In this document: positions 15,585-23,909 of the stretch, one piece after another
Numbering within the stretch: position 1 is the first letter of the stretch
Layout: every line of letters starts with the position of its first letter
NCBI RefSeq assembly: GCF_900176485.1
Contig: NZ_FWYD01000023.1
Span: forward strand, 1-54,035
Direction of reading: 5' to 3'
DNA from: Primorskyibacter flagellatus
GTDB taxonomy: Bacteria; Pseudomonadota; Alphaproteobacteria; Rhodobacterales; Rhodobacteraceae
Length of the DNA stretch: 54,035 nt
Program-made: the position numbers and the translations under genes
Notes under the pieces: generated by a model
What the model was told of the DNA's origin: nothing
The model's input: only the letters and a program-made list of their open reading frames with translations
Database searches by the model: none

Positions 15585-16754
15585 ATGCTGCCAAGACTCT
15601 GCCGATTGATCCCTGCCCTCGTCGCCGCAATGCTGTTTGCACTGCCCGCAGACGCATTCGACACACGCGCGCGCGCAGCCTATGTGCTCGACCAGACCAC
15701 GGGGACTGTGCTGTTGGCCAAGAACGCCGACCAGCCCCTGCCGCCCGCATCGATGTCCAAGCTGATGACGCTTTACATGGCATTCGAGGCGATCCGCGAC
15801 GGCAGGCTCAGCCTTGACGAAAGGCTGCCGGTTTCCAGCCACGCCATGTCCTATGGCGGCTCCACCATGTTTCTGGACACCACGGACCGTGTCCGGGTCG
15901 AGGATCTGTTGCGCGGCATCATCGTCCTGTCGGGAAATGATGCCTGCGCGGTGATCGCCGAAGCGCTGAGCCCGGATGGCACAGAACGCGGCTTTGCGCG
16001 CTACATGACCCAGCGCGCGCGGCAAATGGGCATGACCAACTCGGTTTTCGCCAACTCCAACGGCTGGCCCGCACCGGAACACGAGATGTCGATGCGTGAT
16101 CTTGGCCTGCTGGCTACGCGGCTGATCGCCGATTTTCCGAAATTCTACCCGATGTTCGCGGAAGAACGGTATGAGTTCGATGGCCGCGCGCCGCAGAATG
16201 TGCGCAACCGCAACCCGCTTCTGTCTTTGGGGATCGGTGCGGACGGGCTGAAGACCGGCCACACGACCGAGGCCGGGTACGGTCTGGTCGGGTCGGCGGC
16301 ACAGGGTGATCGACGGGTGGTCGTGGTGATTTCGGGACTGGATACAGAACGGAGCCGCGCCGAAGAGGCCGAAGCGATCATCAACTGGGCCTTTCGGCAA
16401 TTCGCCAGCAAGTCGGTTGCGCGCGCCGGGACCGTGATCGCCGAGGCCGACGTCTGGATGGGCGATGCAGCCAAGGTCGGCCTGACCGTGGCCGAGGATC
16501 TTGATCTGCTTTTGCCGGTACTGGGCGGCGACGAGGTCAAGGGCGAGGTTGTCTATACCGGCCCGATCACCGCGCCCGTCCAAAAAGGACAAGAACTCGC
16601 CGAACTGATCATCAAGCCCGAAGGTCTGCCAGAACACCGGTTGCCGCTTGTGGCGGACCGTGATGTGGCGCGCGGCGGCTTCGTCAACCGTATGATGACG
16701 GTCAGCCAGGTGTTGATCAAACGACTGAACGAAGGTCCCGAGGGGGCGCTGTGA
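15585..16754 (+). CDS. dacF: D-alanyl-D-alanine carboxypeptidase (low-molecular-weight PBP)
   Basis: A serine peptidase of the S11 family that trims the terminal D-Ala of peptidoglycan stem peptides in the periplasm. Starting at ATG 15585 gives a clean signal peptide (MLPRLCRLIPALVAAMLFAL, cleavage after PADA). The three penicillin-binding motifs are visible: SMSK, SGND and KTG (GLKTGHTTEAG). A C-terminal beta-rich PBP5_C domain follows. GGAG precedes the start. It heads an overlapping operon with tmk, holB, tatD and a metallohydrolase; its stop overlaps the GTG of tmk. Confidence 0.93.
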   Translation: MLPRLCRLIPALVAAMLFALPADAFDTRARAAYVLDQTTGTVLLAKNADQPLPPASMSKLMTLYMAFEAIRDGRLSLDERLPVSSHAMSYGGSTMFLDTTDRVRVEDLLRGIIVLSGNDACAVIAEALSPDGTERGFARYMTQRARQMGMTNSVFANSNGWPAPEHEMSMRDLGLLATRLIADFPKFYPMFAEERYEFDGRAPQNVRNRNPLLSLGIGADGLKTGHTTEAGYGLVGSAAQGDRRVVVVISGLDTERSRAEEAEAIINWAFRQFASKSVARAGTVIAEADVWMGDAAKVGLTVAEDLDLLLPVLGGDEVKGEVVYTGPITAPVQKGQELAELIIKPEGLPEHRLPLVADRDVARGGFVNRMMTVSQVLIKRLNEGPEGAL

Positions 16755-17377
16755 CATCCAAAGGACTGTTCGTCAGCTTCGAGGGTATCGACGGATCCGG
16801 CAAATCGACACAGGCAAGACGCCTCGCTGATACGCTGACCGCGCGCGGGCATGAAGCGGTGCTGACCCGCGAGCCCGGTGGCAGTCCGGGGGCCGAGGAA
16901 ATCCGTGCACTTGTCTTGCAAGGCGACCCTGACCGTTGGTCGGCAGAGACGGAGTTGTTGCTGTTCACCGCTGCCCGCCGCGACCACCTGGAACGCACGA
17001 TCCGTCCGGCGCTGGCCGCCCATCGCATCGTCATCTGCGACCGGTTTGCCGATTCCACCCGCATGTATCAGGGTCTCAGCCGTGGTGATCTGCGCGCTGC
17101 GGTGGATCAGTTGCACGAGCTGATGATCGGGCAGGAACCGGATGTGACCATCCTGATCGACATGGACCCCGCCGCTGGTCTGGCCCGTGCGAAATCCCGT
17201 CAGACCGTCGAAGAACGGTTCGAGGATTTCGGCGTGGCGCTTCAGGAAGACATGCGCACGGGCTTTCTGGCGCTGGCGCAGGAATTTCCCGACCGCATCC
17301 GCGTCATCGACGGCAATCGCCCTGAAGAAGCGGTGGCACGGGACGTTCTGGATGCGGTGGAAACCTGTCTGCCATGA
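16751..17377 (+). CDS. tmk: Thymidylate kinase
   Basis: Phosphorylates dTMP to dTDP in the cytoplasm. The 208-residue protein has the P-loop FEGIDGSGKSTQ at its N-terminus, TREPGG of the dTMP site, the DRFADST motif (about residue 97) and a LID region with ARAKSRQTVEERFED. The GTG start overlaps the preceding stop, and its own stop overlaps the holB ATG, so translation is coupled along the operon. Confidence 0.96.
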   Translation: MTSKGLFVSFEGIDGSGKSTQARRLADTLTARGHEAVLTREPGGSPGAEEIRALVLQGDPDRWSAETELLLFTAARRDHLERTIRPALAAHRIVICDRFADSTRMYQGLSRGDLRAAVDQLHELMIGQEPDVTILIDMDPAAGLARAKSRQTVEERFEDFGVALQEDMRTGFLALAQEFPDRIRVIDGNRPEEAVARDVLDAVETCLP

Positions 17378-18534
17378 GTGATGACGCCCTACCCGAATCC
17401 GACCGCGCCCCCGGCGCGCCCCACCCGCGCGAAACGCCCGAGGTGATCGGACAGGATGCCGCCAAAGCGGCTTTTCTCGAAGCTTTCAACAGCGGACGGC
17501 TGCACCACGCCTGGCTGATCACCGGACCACACGGGGTTGGCAAGGCGACGCTTGCATGGACCATCGCGCGCTTTCTGTTGGCCATGCCGATGCCGCAACC
17601 TGAAGGTGGCGCGGGCCTGTTCGGCGATGCCCTACCCGATGCCACGCCGCAAACGCTCGACATCGATCCCGATCATCCGGTCTCGCGGCGCATTCTGGCC
17701 ATGTCCGAACCCGGCCTCTTTCTTCTGCGCCGCCCCTATGACGAAAAGTCGAAACGCCTCAAGACCCAGATCACCGTCGACGAGGTGCGACGGCTCAAGG
17801 GGTTCTTCTCGCTCTCGGCAGTCGATGGCGGACGCCGCGTGGTGATCATCGACGCGGCGGACGAGATGAATATCTCTGCCGCCAACGCGGTTCTAAAACT
17901 GCTTGAAGAACCGCCTGCCGACACCACGCTGCTGCTGATCAGCCATCAACCGTCGCACTTGCTGCCGACCATCCGCTCGCGGTGTCGCGAATTGCGACTG
18001 AACAGTCTGGACAGGCATGGCATGGCCGAAGCCCTTGCGCTTGCCGGGATCGAGACCGAGACAGCCAACACCGCGGCCCTTGCCGAACTGTCCGCCGGAT
18101 CCGTGGGCGAGGCGATCCGGCTGGTCAACCTCAACGGGCTGGCGCTGTATGACGAGATTATCTCGCTTCTGGGCGGCCTGCCCGATCTTGACCGCGCGCG
18201 CGCCATTCGCCTTGGCGAAAGCGCCGCAGGTCGCACCGCCGAGGATCGCTATGCGCTACTGCTGGGCCTGCTGGATCTGGCGCTTGTCCGTGTCGCGCGG
18301 ACCGGTGCCACGGGCCAGCCGCCGGTGATCGAGGCCGCACCGAATGAAGCGGGCATCCTGACACGGCTGGCCCCCTCTCCCCATGCCGCCCGCGCCTGGG
18401 CCGAGACCGCCCAGACTGTCAGCGCGCGGCTGCGCCATGGCCGGGCGGTCAACCTTGACCCCGCCGCGCTGATCCTTGATACCCTGCTTAAACTACGCAG
18501 TACCGCCGCCGATCTCGCGCGGCAGCACGGATGA
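17374..18534 (+). CDS. holB: DNA polymerase III delta' subunit
   Basis: The delta' subunit of the clamp loader, 386 residues. It shows the AAA+ fold with ITGPHGVGKATLAW, a switch/Walker B-like region VVIIDAADEMNISAANAVLKLLEEP, and SHQPSHLLPTIRSRCR (sensor 1 and the SRC arginine finger region). The P-loop ends GKA instead of GKS/T, in line with delta' not hydrolysing ATP. Overlaps tmk and tatD by four bases each, the conserved tmk-holB-tatD order of alphaproteobacteria. Confidence 0.94.
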   Translation: MSDDALPESDRAPGAPHPRETPEVIGQDAAKAAFLEAFNSGRLHHAWLITGPHGVGKATLAWTIARFLLAMPMPQPEGGAGLFGDALPDATPQTLDIDPDHPVSRRILAMSEPGLFLLRRPYDEKSKRLKTQITVDEVRRLKGFFSLSAVDGGRRVVIIDAADEMNISAANAVLKLLEEPPADTTLLLISHQPSHLLPTIRSRCRELRLNSLDRHGMAEALALAGIETETANTAALAELSAGSVGEAIRLVNLNGLALYDEIISLLGGLPDLDRARAIRLGESAAGRTAEDRYALLLGLLDLALVRVARTGATGQPPVIEAAPNEAGILTRLAPSPHAARAWAETAQTVSARLRHGRAVNLDPAALILDTLLKLRSTAADLARQHG

Positions 18535-19343
18535 CCATGACCCAGATCCCACACATCACCGACAGCCATTGCCATCTCGACTTTCCCGATTTCGACGAGG
18601 AACGCGACGCCGTCATCGACCGTGCGCTGGAGGCAGGCGTTCACCGCATGGTGACAATCTGCACGCGACTGCGGAGCGAACCGCAGGTGCGCGCCATCGC
18701 CGAGGCGCACGCGCCGGTTTTCTACGCGGCAGGCACACATCCGATGAGCGCCGCAGAAGAGCCGCTAGTATCGGTGGACGACCTTGTCGCCCTGTCGCAG
18801 CATCCCAAATTCGTCGGCATTGGCGAAACCGGACTTGACTATCACTACACGTCGGAAAGCGCCGATATTCAGAAAAAGTCCCTGCGCGTCCATATCGAGG
18901 CGGCGCAGAAAACCGGCCTGCCCCTTATCATCCACGCGCGCGCGGCTGATGACGACATGGCCCGCATCCTGACCGAAACCTATCGCCACCGTGCCTATTC
19001 CTGCGTGATGCATTGCTTTTCCTCCAGCGCCGAACTGGCCAAGGCCGCGCTTGATCTGGGCTTCTATCTTTCGATGTCCGGCATTGCCGCCTTCCCCAAA
19101 AGCCAGGAGTTGCGCGACATTTTCGCTGCCGCCCCGGTCGAGCGCATTCTGGTGGAAACCGACAGCCCCTATCTTGCGCCGCCGCCGCATCGCGGGCGCC
19201 GAAACGAGCCGGGCTATACCGCGCACACCGCGCGCGTCGGTGCAGAGGTCTTCGGCCTCGATTATGCCGCGTTCGCCCAACAGACAGAAGCAAATTTCGA
19301 CCGGCTCTTTGCCAAGGCCGCCAGCTACCGGGCCGCGCCATGA
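18531..19343 (+). CDS. TatD family metal-dependent hydrolase
   Basis: A TIM-barrel metal hydrolase, 270 residues, with family members acting as 3'-5' DNases. Metal-site motifs are in place: DSHCHLDF at the N-terminus, GIGETGLDYHY, IIHARAADDD, MHCFSSS, and ETDSPYLAPPPHRGRRNEP. The ATG at 18531 overlaps the holB stop; a second ATG two codons on is possible. Its stop overlaps the next gene. Confidence 0.93.
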   Translation: MTMTQIPHITDSHCHLDFPDFDEERDAVIDRALEAGVHRMVTICTRLRSEPQVRAIAEAHAPVFYAAGTHPMSAAEEPLVSVDDLVALSQHPKFVGIGETGLDYHYTSESADIQKKSLRVHIEAAQKTGLPLIIHARAADDDMARILTETYRHRAYSCVMHCFSSSAELAKAALDLGFYLSMSGIAAFPKSQELRDIFAAAPVERILVETDSPYLAPPPHRGRRNEPGYTAHTARVGAEVFGLDYAAFAQQTEANFDRLFAKAASYRAAP

Positions 19344-20140
19344 CCCGAGAGCTTCGCTTCACCATTCTCGGCTGCGGGTCTTCGGGCGGCGTGCCGCGCC
19401 TTGGCGGACATTGGGGCGATTGCGACCCCGAGAACCCCAAGAACACCCGTCGCCGCTGCTCTATGCTGGTCGAGCGCGAGACCTCCGACGGCACCACCCG
19501 CGTGCTGATCGACACCTCGCCGGACCTTCGCCAGCAATTGCTGGACGCAGGTGTCGGCGAACTTGACGCAGTGGCCTACACGCATGGCCATGCCGACCAT
19601 GTCCACGGCATCGACGATCTGCGAATGATCGTTTTCAACATTCGCAATCGCTTGTCGGTCTGGGCCGATGGCGACACGCAAAACGGCCTCTATTCGCGGT
19701 TTGGCTACGCTTTTGTGCAGCCGAAAGACAGCCCCTACCCGCCGATCCTTGACATGCATACGATCAACGGTCCCTTTACTGTCAACGGTGCAGGTGGCCC
19801 GATTACCCTGACTCCGTTTCAGGTCAATCACGGCTCAATCGACGCTTTGGGCTTTCGCATTGAAAACCTCGCATACCTGCCCGATGTCGCAGAAATGACC
19901 GATGAGGCCTGGACGCAGGTCGAAAACCTCGACTGCTGGGTGCTGGACGCGCTGCGCCGCAAGCCGCACCCGACCCATTCGCATCTTGCGCAATCGCTGG
20001 ACTGGATCGCCCAGGCAGCGCCGCGCCGCGCCGTCCTGACGAATATGCATAACGACCTCGACTATGCGACCATTGAAGCTGAAACCCCCGACCACATCAC
20101 CCCCGCATTCGACGGTATGGTGATCCGCTACAAGCTGTGA
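19340..20140 (+). CDS. MBL-fold metallohydrolase (PhnP-like)
   Basis: A 266-residue metallo-beta-lactamase-fold enzyme. It has TILGCGSSGGVPRLGG at the N-terminus, the zinc motif THGHADHVHGIDDLR (HxHxDH) and later His/Asp ligands (NHGSIDALGF, NMHNDLDY). Cys-containing CDPENPKNTRRRCS near residue 30 matches the PhnP-like phosphodiesterase group. The substrate is unknown. It is the last gene of the operon that begins at the carboxypeptidase. Confidence 0.9.
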   Translation: MTRELRFTILGCGSSGGVPRLGGHWGDCDPENPKNTRRRCSMLVERETSDGTTRVLIDTSPDLRQQLLDAGVGELDAVAYTHGHADHVHGIDDLRMIVFNIRNRLSVWADGDTQNGLYSRFGYAFVQPKDSPYPPILDMHTINGPFTVNGAGGPITLTPFQVNHGSIDALGFRIENLAYLPDVAEMTDEAWTQVENLDCWVLDALRRKPHPTHSHLAQSLDWIAQAAPRRAVLTNMHNDLDYATIEAETPDHITPAFDGMVIRYKL

Positions 20141-20222
20141 TCGGAAAGATGGTGCCGCATTTTTCGGCCCGCCCCTGTTTTTCACCAATCTCCCCTTTGG
20201 CTTTCGAAATCAGGCCACATCC

Positions 20223-21158
20223 ATGCAGGCGCTGATCGACGTCATCCTGCCGGTCTTTCTGGTGATCGGAGCAGGCTATGCGGCGGTCTGGCGCGGCTGG
20301 TTCAGCAATGACGCGGTAGACGGCTTGATGAAGTTCACCCAGAACTTCGCCCTTCCCTGCCTGCTGTTCCGCGCGATCTGGCAGCTCGACCTTGGCCAAA
20401 GCTTCGATATCGCCCTCTTGGGCAGCTTCTACGCTGGCGCGCTGGCCGGTTTCTGCGCTGGCTATCTCGGCGCGCGCTACCTGTTCGGCCGGGATGTCGA
20501 GGATTCCATTGCCATCGGGTTCTGCGGTCTGTTTTCCAATTCGCTGATGCTGGGGCTGGCCATCACCGAACGCGCCTATGGGGCCTCGGCGCTGGAAGCC
20601 AACTATGCGATCGTCGCGGTGCACGCCCCGTTCTGCTACGCCGTCGGCATCACCGCGATGGAGGTCGCCCGCGCGCATGCGCGCGGCGAGGGGCTGACGC
20701 GTCTGCCAATGACCGTCGGTCGTGCCATGTTCAGCAACGCTCTGATCCTCGGCATCGCGCTGGGGTTCGCGTTTAACCTGGGTGGCATCGGCCTGCCCGA
20801 CCCTGCGGCAGAGGCGATCGACATGATGGTCCGAACCGCCCTGCCCTGCGCGCTTTTCGGTCTGGGCGGCATCCTCTACCGCTATCGCCCCGAAGGCGAC
20901 CTGCGCGTTATCGCCTTTGTCTGCGCGCTGTCGCTGATCCTGCATCCCGCGATCACCTACATGATGGGCCGCAGCACCGGTCTTACTTCTGCGGAAATGC
21001 GCTCTGCCGTACTGACCGCCAGCATGGCCCCCGGCGTCAATACCTACCTCTTTGCCAATATGTACGGACGGGCCAAACGCGTCGCCGCGTCTGCGGTGCT
21101 GATCTCGACCGCGCTGTCCATCGTGACAATCTGGGGCTGGCTTCACCTGCTGCCATGA
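20223..21158 (+). CDS. AEC family transporter
   Basis: A 311-residue inner membrane protein with about ten hydrophobic segments and the Mem_trans fold of auxin-efflux-carrier proteins: an N-terminal half with VILPVFLVIGAGYAAVWRGWF and FTQNFALPCLLFRAI, and a C-terminal half with TALPCALFGLGG and MAPGVNTYLFANMYG. Bacterial members export or import small organic acids; the substrate cannot be told. It follows the metallohydrolase by 82 bases and may be in the same operon or have its own promoter. Confidence 0.88.
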   Translation: MQALIDVILPVFLVIGAGYAAVWRGWFSNDAVDGLMKFTQNFALPCLLFRAIWQLDLGQSFDIALLGSFYAGALAGFCAGYLGARYLFGRDVEDSIAIGFCGLFSNSLMLGLAITERAYGASALEANYAIVAVHAPFCYAVGITAMEVARAHARGEGLTRLPMTVGRAMFSNALILGIALGFAFNLGGIGLPDPAAEAIDMMVRTALPCALFGLGGILYRYRPEGDLRVIAFVCALSLILHPAITYMMGRSTGLTSAEMRSAVLTASMAPGVNTYLFANMYGRAKRVAASAVLISTALSIVTIWGWLHLLP

Positions 21159-21213
21159 CCCTGGAGCTGCGCTCTCGTAATGCGTCACCTCACCTTTGGC
21201 CGCAGAGCGAGGA

Positions 21214-21231
21214 AAAGGCCGCAAGGCCTTT
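21214..21231 (-). terminator. Stem-loop terminator between convergent genes
   Basis: AAAGGCC-GCAA-GGCCTTT forms a 7-bp stem with a 4-base loop. On the minus strand it is followed by TTTTCC, so it probably terminates the lpxD-ACP-ketosynthase operon, and it may also stop plus-strand transcription. A second, weaker stem (AGCGC...GCGCT) lies just to the right. Confidence 0.5.
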
Positions 21232-21286
21232 GACGAGACACAAAGCGCGCCGAAGGCGCTCCGCCAGGTCAAGCCCGGCCATGCGA

Positions 21287-22495
21287 TCAGACCCGGCGCA
21301 GCGCCAGAACCGCATTGAACCCGCCAAACGCAAAAGCATTGGAAAGCGCCACTTTGACATCGGCGTCGCGCGCCTCGTTCGGCACCACGTCCAGCGCGCA
21401 TTCCGGATCAGGTTCCTGATAACCGATGGTGGGCGCGATCACCCCGTCGCGCAGCGCCATGATACAGGCCAACAGCTCCACCGCGCCGGTTCCACCAATC
21501 AGATGGCCATGCATCGATTTCGTGGAAGAGATCATCAGCGTATCCGCATACGGCCCGAAAACATCCGCAACCGCGGCACATTCGGTCTTGTCATTCGCGG
21601 CCGTTCCGGTGCCATGCGCGTTGATATAGCCTACCTCGCTTCGCGACACCTGCGCGTCGTCCAGCGCGCCTGCAATCGCGCGTGCGGCACCCTGCTTGGA
21701 CGGCATCACGATATCGGCCGCGTCCGAACTCATCGCATAGCCAATCACTTCGGCCAATATCTCGGCACCGCGGGCGCGCGCATGTTCATATTCCTCGAAG
21801 ACAAAAACGCCTGCGCCCTCTCCCTGCACCATGCCGTTGCGATTGGCGCTGAAGGGCCGGCAGGCATCGCGGCTCATCACACGCAGACCTTCCCAGGCCT
21901 TCACCCCGCCAAAGCACAGCATGGATTCCGATCCGCCTGTCACCATCGCTTTTGACATACCCGACCGGACCATCTGAAACGCCTGCGCCATGGCATGGTT
22001 CGACGATGCACAGGCCGTGGACACCGTGTAGCTCGGCCCTTTCAGATTATACTGCATCGAGACATGGCTGGCTGCGGCGTTGTTCATCAACTTCGGCACC
22101 ACAAAAGGATGCACGCGGTTTTTTCCGTCCTCATAGACAGAGCGGTAATTATCATCCCAGGTAGACACACCGCCCCCCGCCGTGCCCAGAATGACGCCTG
22201 CCTTGGCAGCCAACTCGCCGGTAAACTCCAGTCCGCATTGCGCGATGGCTTCAGCTGCGGCCACCAAGGTGAATTGCGTGAAGCGGTCATAGAGCGTCAG
22301 CTGCTGACGGTTGAAGACGTTTTCGGCCTCGAACTCGCGGACCTGCCCACCGATGCGGACGGCCAGACGGTCCACATCGCGGATGTCCAATTCGCCAATG
22401 CCGCAGCGCCCCTCGCGCATCGCTTCCAGCGTCGCGGGCACATCGCCGCCCAACGCATTGATCGTTCCCGCGCCGGTTATGACGACACGTTTCAC
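21287..22495 (-). CDS. Beta-ketoacyl-ACP synthase (FabF-like)
   Basis: A 402-residue condensing enzyme that elongates ACP-bound acyl chains with malonyl-ACP. The catalytic triad is visible: Cys in VSTACASSNHAM, His in NAHGTGTAAND, His in STKSMHGHLIGG. It ends with NAFAFGGFNAVLALRR. The GTG start overlaps the stop of the adjacent ACP gene (GTGA), and lpxD lies just upstream, so it is probably a dedicated synthase for acyl groups used in lipid A or another envelope lipid rather than the housekeeping FabF (inference). Confidence 0.92.
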   Translation of the reverse strand: MKRVVITGAGTINALGGDVPATLEAMREGRCGIGELDIRDVDRLAVRIGGQVREFEAENVFNRQQLTLYDRFTQFTLVAAAEAIAQCGLEFTGELAAKAGVILGTAGGGVSTWDDNYRSVYEDGKNRVHPFVVPKLMNNAAASHVSMQYNLKGPSYTVSTACASSNHAMAQAFQMVRSGMSKAMVTGGSESMLCFGGVKAWEGLRVMSRDACRPFSANRNGMVQGEGAGVFVFEEYEHARARGAEILAEVIGYAMSSDAADIVMPSKQGAARAIAGALDDAQVSRSEVGYINAHGTGTAANDKTECAAVADVFGPYADTLMISSTKSMHGHLIGGTGAVELLACIMALRDGVIAPTIGYQEPDPECALDVVPNEARDADVKVALSNAFAFGGFNAVLALRRV

Positions 22496-22752
22496 GGCTT
22501 TTGGTCTCGCACCAGCTTTTCGATGCCGGCGACGATGGTGCGCACGGTCGAGATGTCGAATTCGCTTTCGGTCGGATTGTTGGCGTTGAACGGGACAGAA
22601 ATGTCGAACGCCTCTTCGATCGCGAAGATGCTTTCAACCAGCCCAAGACTGTCGATCCCCAGCTCTTCCAGCGTGCTGTCCATCGTCACGTCCGAAGGCT
22701 CCAGAACAGCCTGTTCGGCCACTATTTCGATCACTTTTTCCCTGATCTCCAT
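22492..22752 (-). CDS. Acyl carrier protein
   Basis: An 86-residue acidic four-helix carrier protein with the phosphopantetheine attachment serine in ELGIDSLGLVE (about residue 36). It is longer at the C-terminus than AcpP and in that respect resembles AcpXL-type specialised carriers. AGGAG precedes the ATG at 22752. Lies between lpxD and the ketosynthase in one operon, suggesting it carries the acyl group for a dedicated pathway. Confidence 0.92.
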   Translation of the reverse strand: MEIREKVIEIVAEQAVLEPSDVTMDSTLEELGIDSLGLVESIFAIEEAFDISVPFNANNPTESEFDISTVRTIVAGIEKLVRDQKP

Positions 22753-22787
22753 GGCACCGCTCCTGTTGTCACGTTCTGAGCGAGGCT

Positions 22788-23879
22788 TTAGCCGTTCTGC
22801 TCGTGCTTTGAAACCGATTTCTGCAAAGCAGCGACGTCACGAAACAGCCGTGGCAACCGGCGCATGGCCTTGTAGATTTCGATATGTTTCTGCATCTGCA
22901 CCGCCGGATAACCCAGCATCACACGCCCCCCCGGCACATTGGCCAGCACCTTGGTGCCGCCACCCGTGATCACATGGTCCCCGATGAAAAGATTATCACC
23001 AACGCCCGTTTGTCCGCCCAGCACGACGTGATTGCCCAGTCGAGTGGACCCGGCCACACCTACCTGTGCGCACAACAAGCAATGGTCGCCGATCACAACA
23101 TTATGGCCAATCTGCACAAGATTATCGAGTTTTGTGCCATTCCCCAAACAGGTGTCCCGCACGGTGCCACGATCAATGCAGGAATTGGCACCGACTTCGC
23201 AATCGTCACCGATGTTGACCGCACCAAGCGAATGGATCCGCGCCCAAGGTTGCGCAGCGATCTCGCCCTGATCGCCCAGGGTGCCACGCGCGCGCTCCAC
23301 AGCCGATTGTTCGGGCGTTACGAATGAAAACCCGTCGCCGCCAATTATCGCGCCTGATTGGCAGATGAACCGCGCCCCGATGATGACACGCGCCCCGATG
23401 CGGACCCCGTCGCGCAGCTCCGCCCGTTCCCCCAGAACAGAGCTGTCGCCAATATGGCATTGTGGGCCGATGACAGATCCCGCGCCGATTTTCACATTCC
23501 GCCCGATCACCGTGAACGGCCCCACGGACACATCGGCACCCAGAACAGCAGTTTCGTCTATGCATGCTGTGGGATGGATTCCCGGCGCGAAGCCCGGTCC
23601 GGGGTCCAACATGCTGGACAGGCCCGAAAGCGCGTGTCGCGGGCGCGCCGCAAGAACGGCCCCCTGAAGCCCCATTGCTTGCCAGTCCGCATCTTCCCAC
23701 AGCATCGCGGCACGCGCTTGCCCTTTGCCAATATCCGCTGCAAAATCCGGTTTCATCGCAAGCGCCAGATCTTCGGGGCGCGCGTCGGCAGGTTCTGCAA
23801 CAGCCGTTATCCGGATGCTCGCATCACCTGCAACCTTCAGACCAAGCGCACCTGCTATCTCACCGATGGTGTGGCTCAT
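22788..23879 (-). CDS. lpxD: UDP-3-O-acylglucosamine N-acyltransferase
   Basis: Third enzyme of lipid A synthesis, transferring a 3-hydroxyacyl chain from ACP to UDP-3-O-acyl-glucosamine. The 363-residue protein has the N-terminal uridine-binding domain (about 1-100) and then a left-handed parallel beta-helix of hexapeptide repeats (IGPQCHIGDSSVLGERAELR, VGANSCIDRGTVRDTCLG). The catalytic His lies in DNLVQIGHNVVIGDH. GGAGG precedes the ATG at 23879. Unlike the common lpxD-fabZ-lpxA order, the partners here are an ACP and a ketosynthase. Confidence 0.94.
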   Translation of the reverse strand: MSHTIGEIAGALGLKVAGDASIRITAVAEPADARPEDLALAMKPDFAADIGKGQARAAMLWEDADWQAMGLQGAVLAARPRHALSGLSSMLDPGPGFAPGIHPTACIDETAVLGADVSVGPFTVIGRNVKIGAGSVIGPQCHIGDSSVLGERAELRDGVRIGARVIIGARFICQSGAIIGGDGFSFVTPEQSAVERARGTLGDQGEIAAQPWARIHSLGAVNIGDDCEVGANSCIDRGTVRDTCLGNGTKLDNLVQIGHNVVIGDHCLLCAQVGVAGSTRLGNHVVLGGQTGVGDNLFIGDHVITGGGTKVLANVPGGRVMLGYPAVQMQKHIEIYKAMRRLPRLFRDVAALQKSVSKHEQNG

Positions 23880-23909
23880 CGCATCCTCCGGACCATTGCG
23901 CGGAGTGGT

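Noticed and set aside
15306-16757. Long minus-strand open frame of 483 codons opposite the carboxypeptidase gene
   Set aside because: Composition is His/Gln/Arg-rich without domains, and it is exactly antisense to a gene with clear catalytic motifs. It is a shadow frame of GC-rich DNA.
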